Shown piece by piece: positions 37,120 through 45,120 of a stretch of DNA of 64,000 nucleotides (position 1 is the first letter of the stretch; the number at the start of each line of letters is the position of its first letter). This stretch comes from Aminomonas paucivorans DSM 12260 (GTDB taxonomy: Bacteria; Synergistota; Synergistia; Synergistales; Synergistaceae): contig NZ_CM001022.1 of NCBI RefSeq assembly GCF_000165795.1, forward strand, positions 186,001-250,000, given 5' to 3'. The notes beneath the pieces were generated by a model. The model did no database searches. It was not told the origin of the DNA and saw nothing but the letters and a program-made list of their open reading frames with translations. Position numbers and translations under genes: made by a program.

Positions 37120-38418
37120 ATGGACGCAAGCTGGTTCTGGCCCGAAGGGGCCCTGGCCCTGCTCATGGTGGGGGCCTTCGCCTTCGGGGCCTTCAGGCTC
37201 AAGCTGCCCATCGCCATCGCCATGTCCCTGGCGGCGGTGCTGGGCGCCCTGGCGGGGGGCTTCGGGGTACCCCTGCGGCACCTGGTGGAGGGGATGTTCG
37301 GCTACATCGACACCATCCTCATCATCGCCTGCGCCATGATCTTCATGAAGACGGTGCAGCACATCGGCCTGCTGGATGCCCTGGCGGCCTGGGGGATCCG
37401 GCGCTTTCGGGCCGTTCCCCTGATGCTGTGCGTCCTGGTGACTTTCCTGGTGATGCTTCCGGGGATGCTCACCGGGTCCTCCACCGCCGGGTGCCTCACC
37501 ACGGGGGCCCTGGTGGCCCCGGTGCTCCTGCGCCTGGGGGTCTCCAAGACCCGGGCCGCCGCGGCCATCGCCATGGCGGCCATCTACGGGATGATCGCCC
37601 CTCCCATCGACATCCCGGTCATGATCATCGGCGGGGGCATCGACATGCCCTACGTGGGCTTCGCCCTGCCCCTGCTGCTGGCCACGATCCCCCTGGCCCT
37701 CTTCTCCTCCCTGTGGCTTCTCTACCCCGTCCTGCGCAAGGACGGGGATGTGGACGCGGCGGGGCTGGAGGCCGAACTGAGGCGGATGGAACGGACCCCC
37801 CTTTCCCCCAGGCTCTTCCTGCCCTTCGGGGTCCTGCTGGTCCTCATGGGAGGGGAACAGCTCTTCCCGGGGCGGTTCCCCAGCCTGGGGATGCCCCTCC
37901 AGTTTCTCCTGGCCTCGGCGGCGGGGCTGCTTCCCGGGGTGCGCTGCAACCCCCTGGAGGTGGCCACGGAGGCGGTGCGGGACGCCCTGCCGGTGCTGGG
38001 GATCCTCATGGGGGTGGGCATGTTCATCCAGGTGATGACCCTCACGGGGGTGCGGGGCTTCGTGGTGGTCTCCGCCCTGGCCATCCCGGCGTGGCTGCTC
38101 TACGCCAGCATCGCCACCACCATCCCCCTCTTCGGGGCGGTGTCCGCCTTCGGGGCCGCGTCGGTGCTGGGGGTGCCCTTCGTCCTGGCCCTGCTGGGAA
38201 AGGACCAGATCCTGGTGGCCTCCGCCCTGGCCCTCATCTCCGGCCTGGGGGACCTGATGCCCCCCACGGCCCTGGCGGGGATCTTCGCCGCCCAGGTGAC
38301 GGGAGAGGAGGACTATTTCGCGGTGCTGCGGCACTGCGTGGTCCCCGGGGTCGCCACGGCGCTCTGGGGCATCGGCATGATCGTCTGGGCCAACCCGTTG
38401 GCGGCCCTGCTGCGCTAG
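37120..38418 (+). CDS. TRAP-type (DctM-like) large permease
   Basis: The 432-residue protein has about twelve hydrophobic segments and features of the DctM/DedA-superfamily permeases: a tight LPIAIAMSLAAVLGALAGG, a helix hairpin with GMLTGSSTAGCLTTGALVAPVL, and the conserved PPIDIPVMIIGGGIDMPYVGF. The late PPTALAGIFAAQVTGEEDYF is also typical. DctM subunits carry out sodium-driven uptake of organic acids with a DctP receptor and a DctQ subunit. Neither is adjacent. Instead a DUF6305-like exported protein precedes it and a 48-residue membrane protein follows. The substrate is unknown; nearby deacylase and GGT genes suggest glutamyl or acyl-amino-acid compounds. Confidence 0.8.
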   Translation: MDASWFWPEGALALLMVGAFAFGAFRLKLPIAIAMSLAAVLGALAGGFGVPLRHLVEGMFGYIDTILIIACAMIFMKTVQHIGLLDALAAWGIRRFRAVPLMLCVLVTFLVMLPGMLTGSSTAGCLTTGALVAPVLLRLGVSKTRAAAAIAMAAIYGMIAPPIDIPVMIIGGGIDMPYVGFALPLLLATIPLALFSSLWLLYPVLRKDGDVDAAGLEAELRRMERTPLSPRLFLPFGVLLVLMGGEQLFPGRFPSLGMPLQFLLASAAGLLPGVRCNPLEVATEAVRDALPVLGILMGVGMFIQVMTLTGVRGFVVVSALAIPAWLLYASIATTIPLFGAVSAFGAASVLGVPFVLALLGKDQILVASALALISGLGDLMPPTALAGIFAAQVTGEEDYFAVLRHCVVPGVATALWGIGMIVWANPLAALLR

Positions 38419-38432
38419 GAGGAGCTTGTTCG

Positions 38433-38579
38433 ATGATGACGTGGATCTACCTTGCCATCGTGGCGCTGGTCCTGATCCTTTCGGTCCGGTGCTGTCTCGC
38501 GGAGCGGGATTTCTGGAAGCAGGCCACCGCGGCGCTGGTGGTGGTGCCCCTGATCCTGCGGCTGCTGCTGCAGAAGTAG
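38433..38579 (+). CDS. Small membrane protein (48 residues)
   Basis: The product has two hydrophobic helices: MMTWIYLAIVALVLILSVRC, then after a short charged turn (AERDFWKQ) ALVVVPLILRLLLQK. A strong AGGAGGAG lies ten bases before the ATG at 38433, and the gene fits tightly between the permease and the deacylase genes, so it is very likely real. No family is recognised. It may act as a minimal small subunit of the permease, in place of DctQ (inference). Confidence 0.6.
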   Translation: MMTWIYLAIVALVLILSVRCCLAERDFWKQATAALVVVPLILRLLLQK

Positions 38580-38589
38580 GGGGATCGCC

Positions 38590-39738
38590 ATGACCTTCCC
38601 CCTGAAAGGAAGCCGCACCACCGCGCTGGCTCTTCTGCTGCTCTCCTGCGTCGTCTGCGTCCTGGCGGCCCGGGACTTCCGGAGCCTCTGGACCCCCGAC
38701 CGGGTGGTCTCCGCCCCGGGGTTCCGGCAGGAGATGCTGTCCCGCTACTTCGAAGCCCTCAAGGGCACCCCCCTGGACACGCCGGTGTTCGTCCAGGAGG
38801 GAGCGGAGCCCGGGGGCACCCTCTTCGTCCTGGGGGGGACCCACCCCAACGAGCCCGCAGGGTACCTCACCGCGGTGACCCTGCTGGAGAACGTCCGGGT
38901 GACCAAGGGGCGGCTCCTGGTGGTGCCCTTCGGCAACGCCTCGGGGTTCACCCACAACCAGCCCCAGGAGGCGTCCCCCCAGCGGATCTCCTTTCCCCTG
39001 CCCGGCGGCGGGGTGCGGACCTTCCGCTACGGCTCCCGGGACATCAACAACATCGTCATGTGGCCCATCCCGGACATCTACATCCACAAAGCCTCGGGGC
39101 AGGCCCTGGCGGGGAACGAGAGCAAGAACCTGAACCGGGCCTATCCGGGGGACCCCGAGGGGACCCCCGCGGAAAAGCTGGCCTTCGGGATCATGGAGCT
39201 GCTGCGGAAGGAGAAGGTGGACCTGGCCTTCGACCTCCACGAGGCTTCCCCGGAGTACCCCGTGGTGGACGCCATCGTGGCCCACGAGAAGAGCATGGAG
39301 CTGGCGGCGGCTGCGGCCATGGACCTGAAGGAGCAGGGCATCGAGGTGCGCCTGGAGCCCTCCCCCAAGAACCTCCGGGGGCTGAGCCACCGGGAGTGGG
39401 GGGATGGGACCGACGCCCTGCCCATCCTGGTGGAGGTGGCCAACCCCAGCCAGGGACGCCTTCGGGGGCGCACCGACGAGGCCCTGGTGCTTACGGGAAA
39501 AGACAAGGCCTATCTGTTGGCCAGCCGCCTGGGGCGCCTCTTCGTGCCCTACGACGAGAAGGGCAAGCCCATCGAGGAGCGGGTGGGGCGGGACCTGGCC
39601 ACCCTGAAGGCCTTCCTGGACGCCCAGGAACTCTTCGACGAGGAGAAGGCCGTGCGGCTGGAGGGCATCCCGGGATATCGGGAGGTTCAGGAAAAGGGGC
39701 TGGGGGCCTTCCTGAAGCCCCTGCCCGCGGGACGGTAA
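38590..39738 (+). CDS. M14-like succinylglutamate desuccinylase/aspartoacylase family deacylase
   Basis: The 382-residue protein has an N-terminal signal anchor (ALALLLLSCVVCVLAA). A zinc carboxypeptidase-like domain of the AstE/AspA family follows: FVLGGTHPNEPAGYLTA (zinc His and Glu), VPFGNASGF, NLNRAYPGDPEGTPAE and FDLHEASPEYP with the third zinc ligand. Family enzymes remove acyl groups from N-acyl amino acids such as succinylglutamate or N-acetylaspartate. Membrane or exported placement is unusual for AstE and suggests action outside the cytoplasm. The next gene encodes gamma-glutamyltransferase, so the pair may process external glutamyl or acyl-amino acid compounds. Confidence 0.75.
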   Translation: MTFPLKGSRTTALALLLLSCVVCVLAARDFRSLWTPDRVVSAPGFRQEMLSRYFEALKGTPLDTPVFVQEGAEPGGTLFVLGGTHPNEPAGYLTAVTLLENVRVTKGRLLVVPFGNASGFTHNQPQEASPQRISFPLPGGGVRTFRYGSRDINNIVMWPIPDIYIHKASGQALAGNESKNLNRAYPGDPEGTPAEKLAFGIMELLRKEKVDLAFDLHEASPEYPVVDAIVAHEKSMELAAAAAMDLKEQGIEVRLEPSPKNLRGLSHREWGDGTDALPILVEVANPSQGRLRGRTDEALVLTGKDKAYLLASRLGRLFVPYDEKGKPIEERVGRDLATLKAFLDAQELFDEEKAVRLEGIPGYREVQEKGLGAFLKPLPAGR

Positions 39739-39817
39739 ACGAGCCCTCCGGATGGTCCGGAGGGGGGAGAAGGCCCGGCCCTCAAGGCCGGGGCGAAGGA
39801 GCGAGGGAGGGAACGGG

Positions 39818-41542
39818 ATGAGGAAGAGTCGGTTGGGTCTGTGGACAAGGGGTTTCCTGGTCGCCGCGGCGTTGGCGGCCCTGGCGGGGGTCGCCGCGGC
39901 GGCTCCGGCGCAGGATGTGTACGCCAAGAAGGGCATGGTCTCCAGCGCCCACGAGCTGGCCTCCAAGGCGGGGGTGGAGATCATGCGCCGGGGGGGGAAC
40001 GCGGTGGATGCCGCGGTGGCCACCGCCCTGGCGCTGAACGTGGTGGAGCCCAATGCCTCGGGCATCGGAGGGGGAGGCTTCATGACCCTGCGGACCCGGG
40101 ACGGCAAGGTGGTGGTGCTGGACTACCGGGAGACCGCTCCTCGGTCCGCCGGCAAGGAAATGTTCGCCTCCGAGCAGGCGAAAAAGGAAAAGTGGTCCAT
40201 CCAGGGAGGCCGGTCCGTGGGGGTCCCGGGATGGCTCGCGGGGATGATCTACGCCCTGGAGCACTATGGCACCATGACCTTCGGCCAGGTGGCGGAGCCC
40301 GCCATCCGTCTGGCGGAGAAGGGCTTCCCGATCCACCCCATGCAGAACCAGGTCATCACCGATGAGTTCGACAAGCTCACCCGGTACAACGATCCTGCCA
40401 AGGTGGCCTTCCTGAAGGAGGGGCTTCCCCTGGCGGCGGGAGAGCTTTGTGTGCAACCCGAGCTGGCCAAGACCTACCGCCTCGTCGCCAAGGAGGGGTC
40501 GAAGGCCTTCTATCAGGGGGAGATCGCCAAGGCCATCGTGGAGGCGGTGAACAAGTCCGGCGGGAACATGACCCTCCAGGACCTGAAGGACTACAAGGTG
40601 CTGGTTCGGGAACCCGTCTTCGGGACCTACCGGGGCTACAAGATCTACTCCACCCCTCCCGCCTCCAGCGGAGGGACCCACATCGTGGAGCTTCTGAACA
40701 TCCTGGAGAACTTCCCCATCGCCAAAATGGGGCACAACACCCCCGGAACGGTGAACGTCCTGGCGGAGGCTATGAAACTGATCTACGCGGATCGGGCGGC
40801 CTACATGGCCGACACGGCCTTCGTGAAGGTTCCTCTGAAGGGGCTTGCCAGCAAGGAGTACGCCAAGGCTCAGGCCGAGCGGATCCGGGAAGGAAAGGTC
40901 GCCTCGGAGGTGCCGGCGGGGGATCCCTGGAAGTACGAGGGGGGCAAGACGGCCTACCTGGGCGGGGGTATCGACGAACGGGTGAGCACCAGTTCCTTCT
41001 CCGTGGTGGATGCGGCGGGGAACATCGTGGCCAGCACCAACACGGTGAACTACTTCTTCGGGTCCGGGGTCATCGTTCCCGGTTACGGCATCGTGCTCAA
41101 CGACGAGATGGACGACTTCTCCTCCGATCCGAAGAGCGTCAACGCCCCGGAACCGGGCAAGCGTCCCCTCTCCTCCATGTCTCCCACGGTGGTGCTGGAT
41201 CCCAAGGGGAACCCCTACATGACCGTGGGCGCCGCAGGAGCTACCCGGATCATCACCTCGGTGGCGCAGATCCTGATGAACTGCATCGATTTCGGCATGA
41301 CCATGGACCAGGCCATCGAACAGCCCCGGGTGAGCAACGGGGTCTTTGGGGGCAAGGCGGGCAAGCTGGAACTGGAGAAGGGCTTCGACCCGAAGACCGC
41401 GGAGGTTCTTCAGGCCATGGGGTATGTCCTGGACAAGGACAAGCACATCGGCACCGCCCAGGGCATTCTGTTCGATTTCCAGAAGGAGACCCTGAACGGG
41501 GGGGCGGACTCCCGGCGGCTGGGCGTCCCCGTGGGCTTCTAG
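39818..41542 (+). CDS. ggt: Gamma-glutamyltransferase (exported)
   Basis: The 574-residue precursor has a signal peptide ending near AGVAAAAPA and the standard GGT fold. The large-subunit motifs are GMVSSAHELASKAGVEIMRRGGNAVDAAVA, given here by its key GGNAVDAA, and GIGGGGFM. The autoprocessing site is S-Thr391 in STSSFSVVD, giving the small subunit with the N-terminal Thr nucleophile. NDEMDDFS and PLSSMSPTVV follow. GGT hydrolyses glutathione and other gamma-glutamyl bonds in the periplasm. The enzyme closes the DUF6305-DctM cluster and could release amino acids for uptake. A GC-rich hairpin follows. Confidence 0.95.
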   Translation: MRKSRLGLWTRGFLVAAALAALAGVAAAAPAQDVYAKKGMVSSAHELASKAGVEIMRRGGNAVDAAVATALALNVVEPNASGIGGGGFMTLRTRDGKVVVLDYRETAPRSAGKEMFASEQAKKEKWSIQGGRSVGVPGWLAGMIYALEHYGTMTFGQVAEPAIRLAEKGFPIHPMQNQVITDEFDKLTRYNDPAKVAFLKEGLPLAAGELCVQPELAKTYRLVAKEGSKAFYQGEIAKAIVEAVNKSGGNMTLQDLKDYKVLVREPVFGTYRGYKIYSTPPASSGGTHIVELLNILENFPIAKMGHNTPGTVNVLAEAMKLIYADRAAYMADTAFVKVPLKGLASKEYAKAQAERIREGKVASEVPAGDPWKYEGGKTAYLGGGIDERVSTSSFSVVDAAGNIVASTNTVNYFFGSGVIVPGYGIVLNDEMDDFSSDPKSVNAPEPGKRPLSSMSPTVVLDPKGNPYMTVGAAGATRIITSVAQILMNCIDFGMTMDQAIEQPRVSNGVFGGKAGKLELEKGFDPKTAEVLQAMGYVLDKDKHIGTAQGILFDFQKETLNGGADSRRLGVPVGF

Positions 41543-41558
41543 AACAGCGGACGTGAAG

Positions 41559-41585
41559 GGGGCCCCGCCGGTTCGGCGGGGCCCC
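41559..41585 (+). terminator. Hairpin terminator after ggt
   Basis: An 11-bp perfect stem (GGGGCCCCGCC with GGCGGGGCCCC) and 5-nt loop; only a short pyrimidine run follows. Confidence 0.6.
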
Positions 41586-41587
41586 TG

Positions 41588-41593
41588 TACAAT
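41588..41593 (+). promoter_or_regulatory. -10 box immediately before the histidine kinase gene
   Basis: TACAAT ends seven bases before the ATG at 41600. A start at about +7 would give a nearly leaderless message. No -35 can be seen because the GC hairpin precedes it. Confidence 0.4.
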
Positions 41594-41599
41594 GGCCCC

Positions 41600-42982
41600 A
41601 TGAAGGTCCCCTCGATCCTCCCTCGAACCCTTCGCCCACGCCTCGTCTCCCCCCTCTCCCTGGGGGGAGCCCTCTGCCTCGTCCTGTGGGTCGCTACCCT
41701 GCGCTTTCGGCAGAACTACGTCCTGGCCTCCCTGGACCGGGCGGTGGTGTCCGACGGCAGCGGCCCCCTGGTTCTGGCGGCCATGGAGCTGGTGCTCCTC
41801 AACGCCCTGCGGGCCACCTTCCTCTACCAGGGTTGGTTCTTCCTGGGGGCGGCCCTGGACCGGAAGGGGGGACGGGGGCTTCCCTCCCTCCTCCTGCCCC
41901 TGACGGCCATCCCCCTCTGCTACGTGGTGCCCCTGCTCCTGGGCGGGGGGCTGCGGCTGCATTTCGGCACCTCCGCCGTCCTGGGGGTGGTGTCCGTCGC
42001 CCTGGTGCACCGCCTCACCCGAGGCCTGCGGGGCTGGGGAAACCGGACGGTGGTGCTGGCCCTGCTGGTCTTCTCCTTCCAGTGGCTGGATGTGGCCCCC
42101 TCCCTCACCCGGTGGGGCTTCGGTCAGGGGGAGCTGTCCCTGGCGGTGAAGGGCATCGGGGTCCTCATGGCGGACGGGGAGCTGCTGGACGGGGTCGGGC
42201 TGGGGGGCTTCGCCCTGGCCTTTCTGGGAGCCCTGGGGACGGTGCAGATCCTGGTGGGACAGATCCTCCAGGCCCGACAGTTCCAGCGTCTTCGGACCCA
42301 GGACCGCAAGCTGGAGCTGCTGCGCCGGGAGGCGGAGCGCAACTGGGTCTTCCGGGAGCTGCAGCATCTGGTGCACGACCTGCGCCGCCCCCTGACCACC
42401 ATCCTGGGGCTGGCGGACGTGCTCCTCTCCTCCCTGCCCGGGCATCGGGAGGAGCTGACCCGGATGATCCGGGCGGGGGAGGGGATGGACCGGATGATCG
42501 GGGAGATTCTGCGGGACGACGCCCTCTCCCGGACCTCCGCCGGGGAGGTGCTGGACCTGGCCCTCTCCCAGGTGAGCCCCCTGCCCTGGCGGGCCCGGGT
42601 GAGGGAGCGCATCGACCCGGAGGCCGAAGCGGCCCCGGTGCGGGCCAATCGGGTGCGCCTCTCCCGGGCCCTGGTGAACCTCCTGGACAACGCCGCCCGG
42701 GCGGGGGAGGCGGCGGAGGCGGGCGGGGAGGTGGAGCTGACCTGCTCCTTGGAGAGCCGGAACGAGTCCCCGGGGGTGGTCTTCGCGGTGAAGGACCGGG
42801 GCCCCGGATGGAGGGAGACTCGCCCGGGGGAGTCGGGGTTCGGCTCCACGGGCATGGGGCTTGCCTTCGTCCGGGAGACGGCGCGGCGTCACGAGGGCCT
42901 CCTGGAGTTCCGGGACCGCCCGGGCGGGGGGTGCGAGGTCCGGCTCTGGCTGCCCCGGGCGGAGGAGGAGGGTGAGGCATGA
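41600..42982 (+). CDS. Membrane sensor histidine kinase
   Basis: The 460-residue protein has an N-terminal region of about five to seven hydrophobic helices (residues 15-220) without a large periplasmic domain. A HisKA helix follows with the phospho-acceptor His in QHLVHDLRRPLTTI (about 259). The HATPase domain has the N box VNLLDNAARAGEAAE, the G1 box VKDRGPGWRE and the G2 box GSTGMGLAFVRE. It phosphorylates the response regulator whose gene overlaps its stop by ATGA. The signal is unknown; its position after the GGT/DctM cluster makes regulation of that cluster plausible. Confidence 0.88.
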   Translation: MKVPSILPRTLRPRLVSPLSLGGALCLVLWVATLRFRQNYVLASLDRAVVSDGSGPLVLAAMELVLLNALRATFLYQGWFFLGAALDRKGGRGLPSLLLPLTAIPLCYVVPLLLGGGLRLHFGTSAVLGVVSVALVHRLTRGLRGWGNRTVVLALLVFSFQWLDVAPSLTRWGFGQGELSLAVKGIGVLMADGELLDGVGLGGFALAFLGALGTVQILVGQILQARQFQRLRTQDRKLELLRREAERNWVFRELQHLVHDLRRPLTTILGLADVLLSSLPGHREELTRMIRAGEGMDRMIGEILRDDALSRTSAGEVLDLALSQVSPLPWRARVRERIDPEAEAAPVRANRVRLSRALVNLLDNAARAGEAAEAGGEVELTCSLESRNESPGVVFAVKDRGPGWRETRPGESGFGSTGMGLAFVRETARRHEGLLEFRDRPGGGCEVRLWLPRAEEEGEA

Positions 42983-43602
42983 GCCTGGTGCTGGCGGCGC
43001 TGGACGACGACGAGGGGATCCTCTTCACCCTGGAGGCCATGGCCCGCACCCAGGGCTGGACCATGCGCACCACCACCCGATACGAGGAGTTCCTGGACTG
43101 GGTCCGGGGAGGCGAGGCGGACCTCTTTCTGCTGGACTACCACCTTCCCCGCATGGGAGGCAGGGCGGTGCTGCAGGAGGCCAAGGTCATCCGTCCGGAG
43201 GCCCCGGTGCTGATCCTCACGGTGGAGCAGAGCCCGGAGGTGGCGGAGACCCTTCTCCTGGAGGGGGCGGAGGACTTCATCGCCAAGCCCCTGCGCCTGA
43301 CGGACTTTGCCGCCCGGATCCGCCTCCACGAACGCCTGATCCGCTCCCGGGATCGGGACTGGCGGGAGCGGCGCAAAGGCATCGCCCCGCCCACCCTGAG
43401 GCGGGTCCTGGAGGCCCTGCGGGGGTTCCCGGGGGAGGCGGGGATCGACGAGGTCGCCTCCGCCTGCGCCCTGGCCTACACCACCGCCCACCGGTACCTG
43501 GAGCATCTGGTGGACCGAGGCTTCGCGGTGCGCTCCGAGAAGAGCGTGGACGGCCGCCCGGGGCGGCCCGCGGTGCGCTATCGGGCGATGAGGGGTGCGT
43601 GA
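42979..43602 (+). CDS. Response regulator with DcuR/CitB-like output domain
   Basis: The 207-residue regulator has a receiver domain with acidic pocket LDDDEG, phospho-acceptor Asp53 in LFLLDYHLPRMGG, the switch Thr in LILTVEQ and the Lys in IAKPL. The output domain carries PTLRRVLEALRGFPGEAGI and ACALAYTTAHRYLEHLVDRG, a winged helix similar to CitB/DcuR-type regulators of organic acid use. It is cotranscribed with the membrane kinase. The match to dicarboxylate regulators fits the nearby DctM-type permease, but direct targets are not shown. Confidence 0.88.
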   Translation: MSLVLAALDDDEGILFTLEAMARTQGWTMRTTTRYEEFLDWVRGGEADLFLLDYHLPRMGGRAVLQEAKVIRPEAPVLILTVEQSPEVAETLLLEGAEDFIAKPLRLTDFAARIRLHERLIRSRDRDWRERRKGIAPPTLRRVLEALRGFPGEAGIDEVASACALAYTTAHRYLEHLVDRGFAVRSEKSVDGRPGRPAVRYRAMRGA

Positions 43603-43671
43603 TGCCCCTTGCGGGGGACCCGGAGGGGGGAGTATGGTGAATACATAATCGCGTTTCGGAGGTGTTCTCCC

Positions 43672-44238
43672 TTGAGTTTCTGGACGTTGCTGGTTTCCTT
43701 CGCCCCCTGGTTTTCCCTCAAGATCATCTCGGACCTGCCCTTCGGCAACCCCCTGACCATGCTCAAGATCTCCATCGTGGTGGCCTTCGTTCTGTGCGCC
43801 TATCAGGGCTGGAAGGACAAGACCCGAAGCTCCATCTTCTGGGGGAGCATCTCCTTCTTTTCCTTCTGCATGGTCGCGGTGGTCCTGACCACCAACATGT
43901 GGGTGATCCGGCACATGGGGGTGCTCTCCCAGATCCAGCTGGTGGCCATCGCCTTCGGCTCCATGGCGGCGAAGCGTCCCTTCACCCTGGCCTACGCCAA
44001 GCAGCATGTCCCTCAGGAGCTGTGGAACCACCCCCGCTTCCTGCGGAAGAACTACCTCATCACCGGAGCCTGGGGGGTTTCCTTCCTCTTCTGCCTGGCC
44101 CTGGCGGTGCTGGAGCTGAACGGTCACGGCCCGGGCAAGCTCCTGGTGGAGATCCTGGACGACGGCTCCATGCTGGCGGCCATGGTCTTCACCAAGTTCC
44201 TCACCCGGCACCCCACCACCGCGGAGACCCCCGCCTAG
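43672..44238 (+). CDS. Membrane protein of unknown function
   Basis: The 188-residue protein has about five hydrophobic segments: FWTLLVSFAPWFSLKII, MLKISIVVAFVLCAY, SIFWGSISFFSFCMVAVVL, then a basic-rich turn (AKQHVPQELWNHPRFLRKNY), and AWGVSFLFCLALAVLEL. It resembles no family I can name with confidence; intracellular septation proteins (YciB-like) have a similar pattern. The start is TTG at 43672 after CGGAGGTG with good spacing; the preceding ATG codon lies in a poor context. A classic terminator with a TTCG loop follows. Confidence 0.6.
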   Translation: MSFWTLLVSFAPWFSLKIISDLPFGNPLTMLKISIVVAFVLCAYQGWKDKTRSSIFWGSISFFSFCMVAVVLTTNMWVIRHMGVLSQIQLVAIAFGSMAAKRPFTLAYAKQHVPQELWNHPRFLRKNYLITGAWGVSFLFCLALAVLELNGHGPGKLLVEILDDGSMLAAMVFTKFLTRHPTTAETPA

Positions 44239-44275
44239 GGTTTCTTCGCCGGTTCCCCGCCTTCGGAACGATCCA

Positions 44276-44300
44276 GGGGGCTCCTTCGGGAGCCCCCTTT
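44276..44300 (+). terminator. Rho-independent terminator
   Basis: A 9-bp perfect stem (GGGGGCTCC with GGAGCCCCC) capped by TTCG, followed by TTT. Confidence 0.85.
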
Positions 44301-44349
44301 CGCTTCCCTTCACGGGGAGTTGACCGGCCTGTATCCAAGTGGTATTTTT

Positions 44350-44360
44350 CTGGTATCCAG
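44350..44360 (+). promoter_or_regulatory. Candidate GntR operator upstream of the regulator gene
   Basis: CTGGTATCCAG is a perfect palindrome around TAT. A related TGTATCCA lies about 20 bases upstream, and TATTTTT stands between. It is 16 bases from the gntR start, as in autoregulation. Confidence 0.4.
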
Positions 44361-44375
44361 ACAGGAGGCGTGACC

Positions 44376-45041
44376 ATGGGGCGCAACCCGCAGGACAACC
44401 GGCTGTCCATGAAGGCCTACGAGTGGATTCGGGACGAGATCCTGGCCAATCGGCTCCACGAGGGGGAGCCCCTGAGCGAGAACCGCCTGGCCCAGGAGCT
44501 GGCCATCAGCCGGACCCCCATCCGGGAGGCCCTGCGCAACCTGGAGCAGGACGGTTTCGTGAAGTCCGTCCCCGGCAAGGGGGCCTTCGTGGCGGAGGTG
44601 TCCCGGGAGGACGTGGTGGAGATCTACGAACTCCGCCTTCTCCTGGAGCCCCTGGCGGCCCGCACCGCCGTGGGTCGGGTGCCTGAGGAGGCGATCGACG
44701 CCCTGGAGGCGGACTGGCGGGATCTCCGGGATCGGGCCGCCCGCGGGGAGGCGGTGGAGTACGAGGAGGTGCACCTCCTGGACCGGCGCTCCCACGGCCT
44801 GCTGAACGAACACTCCTCGAACCGCAAGCTCCGGCAGATCCTCTCTCTCCTGCACTCCCAGATCGAGCGGTTTCAGTTCCTCTCCGCCCGGTCCCTGGCG
44901 GACGTGCGGGACACGGCGGCCCAGCACCTGGAGATCTGCGCGGTGCTGCGCCGACGGGATCCGGAAGCCCTGGCGAGGCTTTTGGAGGAGCATATCCGGC
45001 GCAGCGAGGACTACATCCTGTCCCGCTATCTGCGTCGGTAA
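44376..45041 (+). CDS. FadR/GntR-family transcriptional regulator
   Basis: The 221-residue protein has a GntR winged helix (AYEWIRDEILANRLHEGEPL, then ENRLAQELAISRTPIREALRNLEQDGFV) and an FCD effector domain (IYELRLLLEPLAARTAV, HLLDRRSHGLLNEHSSN, LEEHIRRSEDYIL) with the metal- or ligand-binding His and Asp positions. Such regulators usually repress catabolic genes until an organic acid or amino acid binds. It stands directly before the hydroxyacid dehydrogenase-AcnX-TRAP island and is probably its specific regulator. Palindromic GTATCC-containing sites precede both this gene and the island. Confidence 0.9.
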   Translation: MGRNPQDNRLSMKAYEWIRDEILANRLHEGEPLSENRLAQELAISRTPIREALRNLEQDGFVKSVPGKGAFVAEVSREDVVEIYELRLLLEPLAARTAVGRVPEEAIDALEADWRDLRDRAARGEAVEYEEVHLLDRRSHGLLNEHSSNRKLRQILSLLHSQIERFQFLSARSLADVRDTAAQHLEICAVLRRRDPEALARLLEEHIRRSEDYILSRYLRR

Positions 45042-45068
45042 TTTTTTTATCATCTATCGGTATACTGA

Positions 45069-45089
45069 CGGGATTTTTATTGTATCCCG
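45069..45089 (+). promoter_or_regulatory. Candidate operator of the catabolic island
   Basis: CGGGAT (45069-45074) and ATCCCG (45084-45089) form an inverted repeat with 9 bases between. A TATACT -10-like box (45061-45066) is adjacent. It shares GTATCC with the gntR upstream site. Confidence 0.4.
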
Positions 45090-45120
45090 ATCGGGGGCGG
45101 ACAGGGAAGGAGACGGAAGG

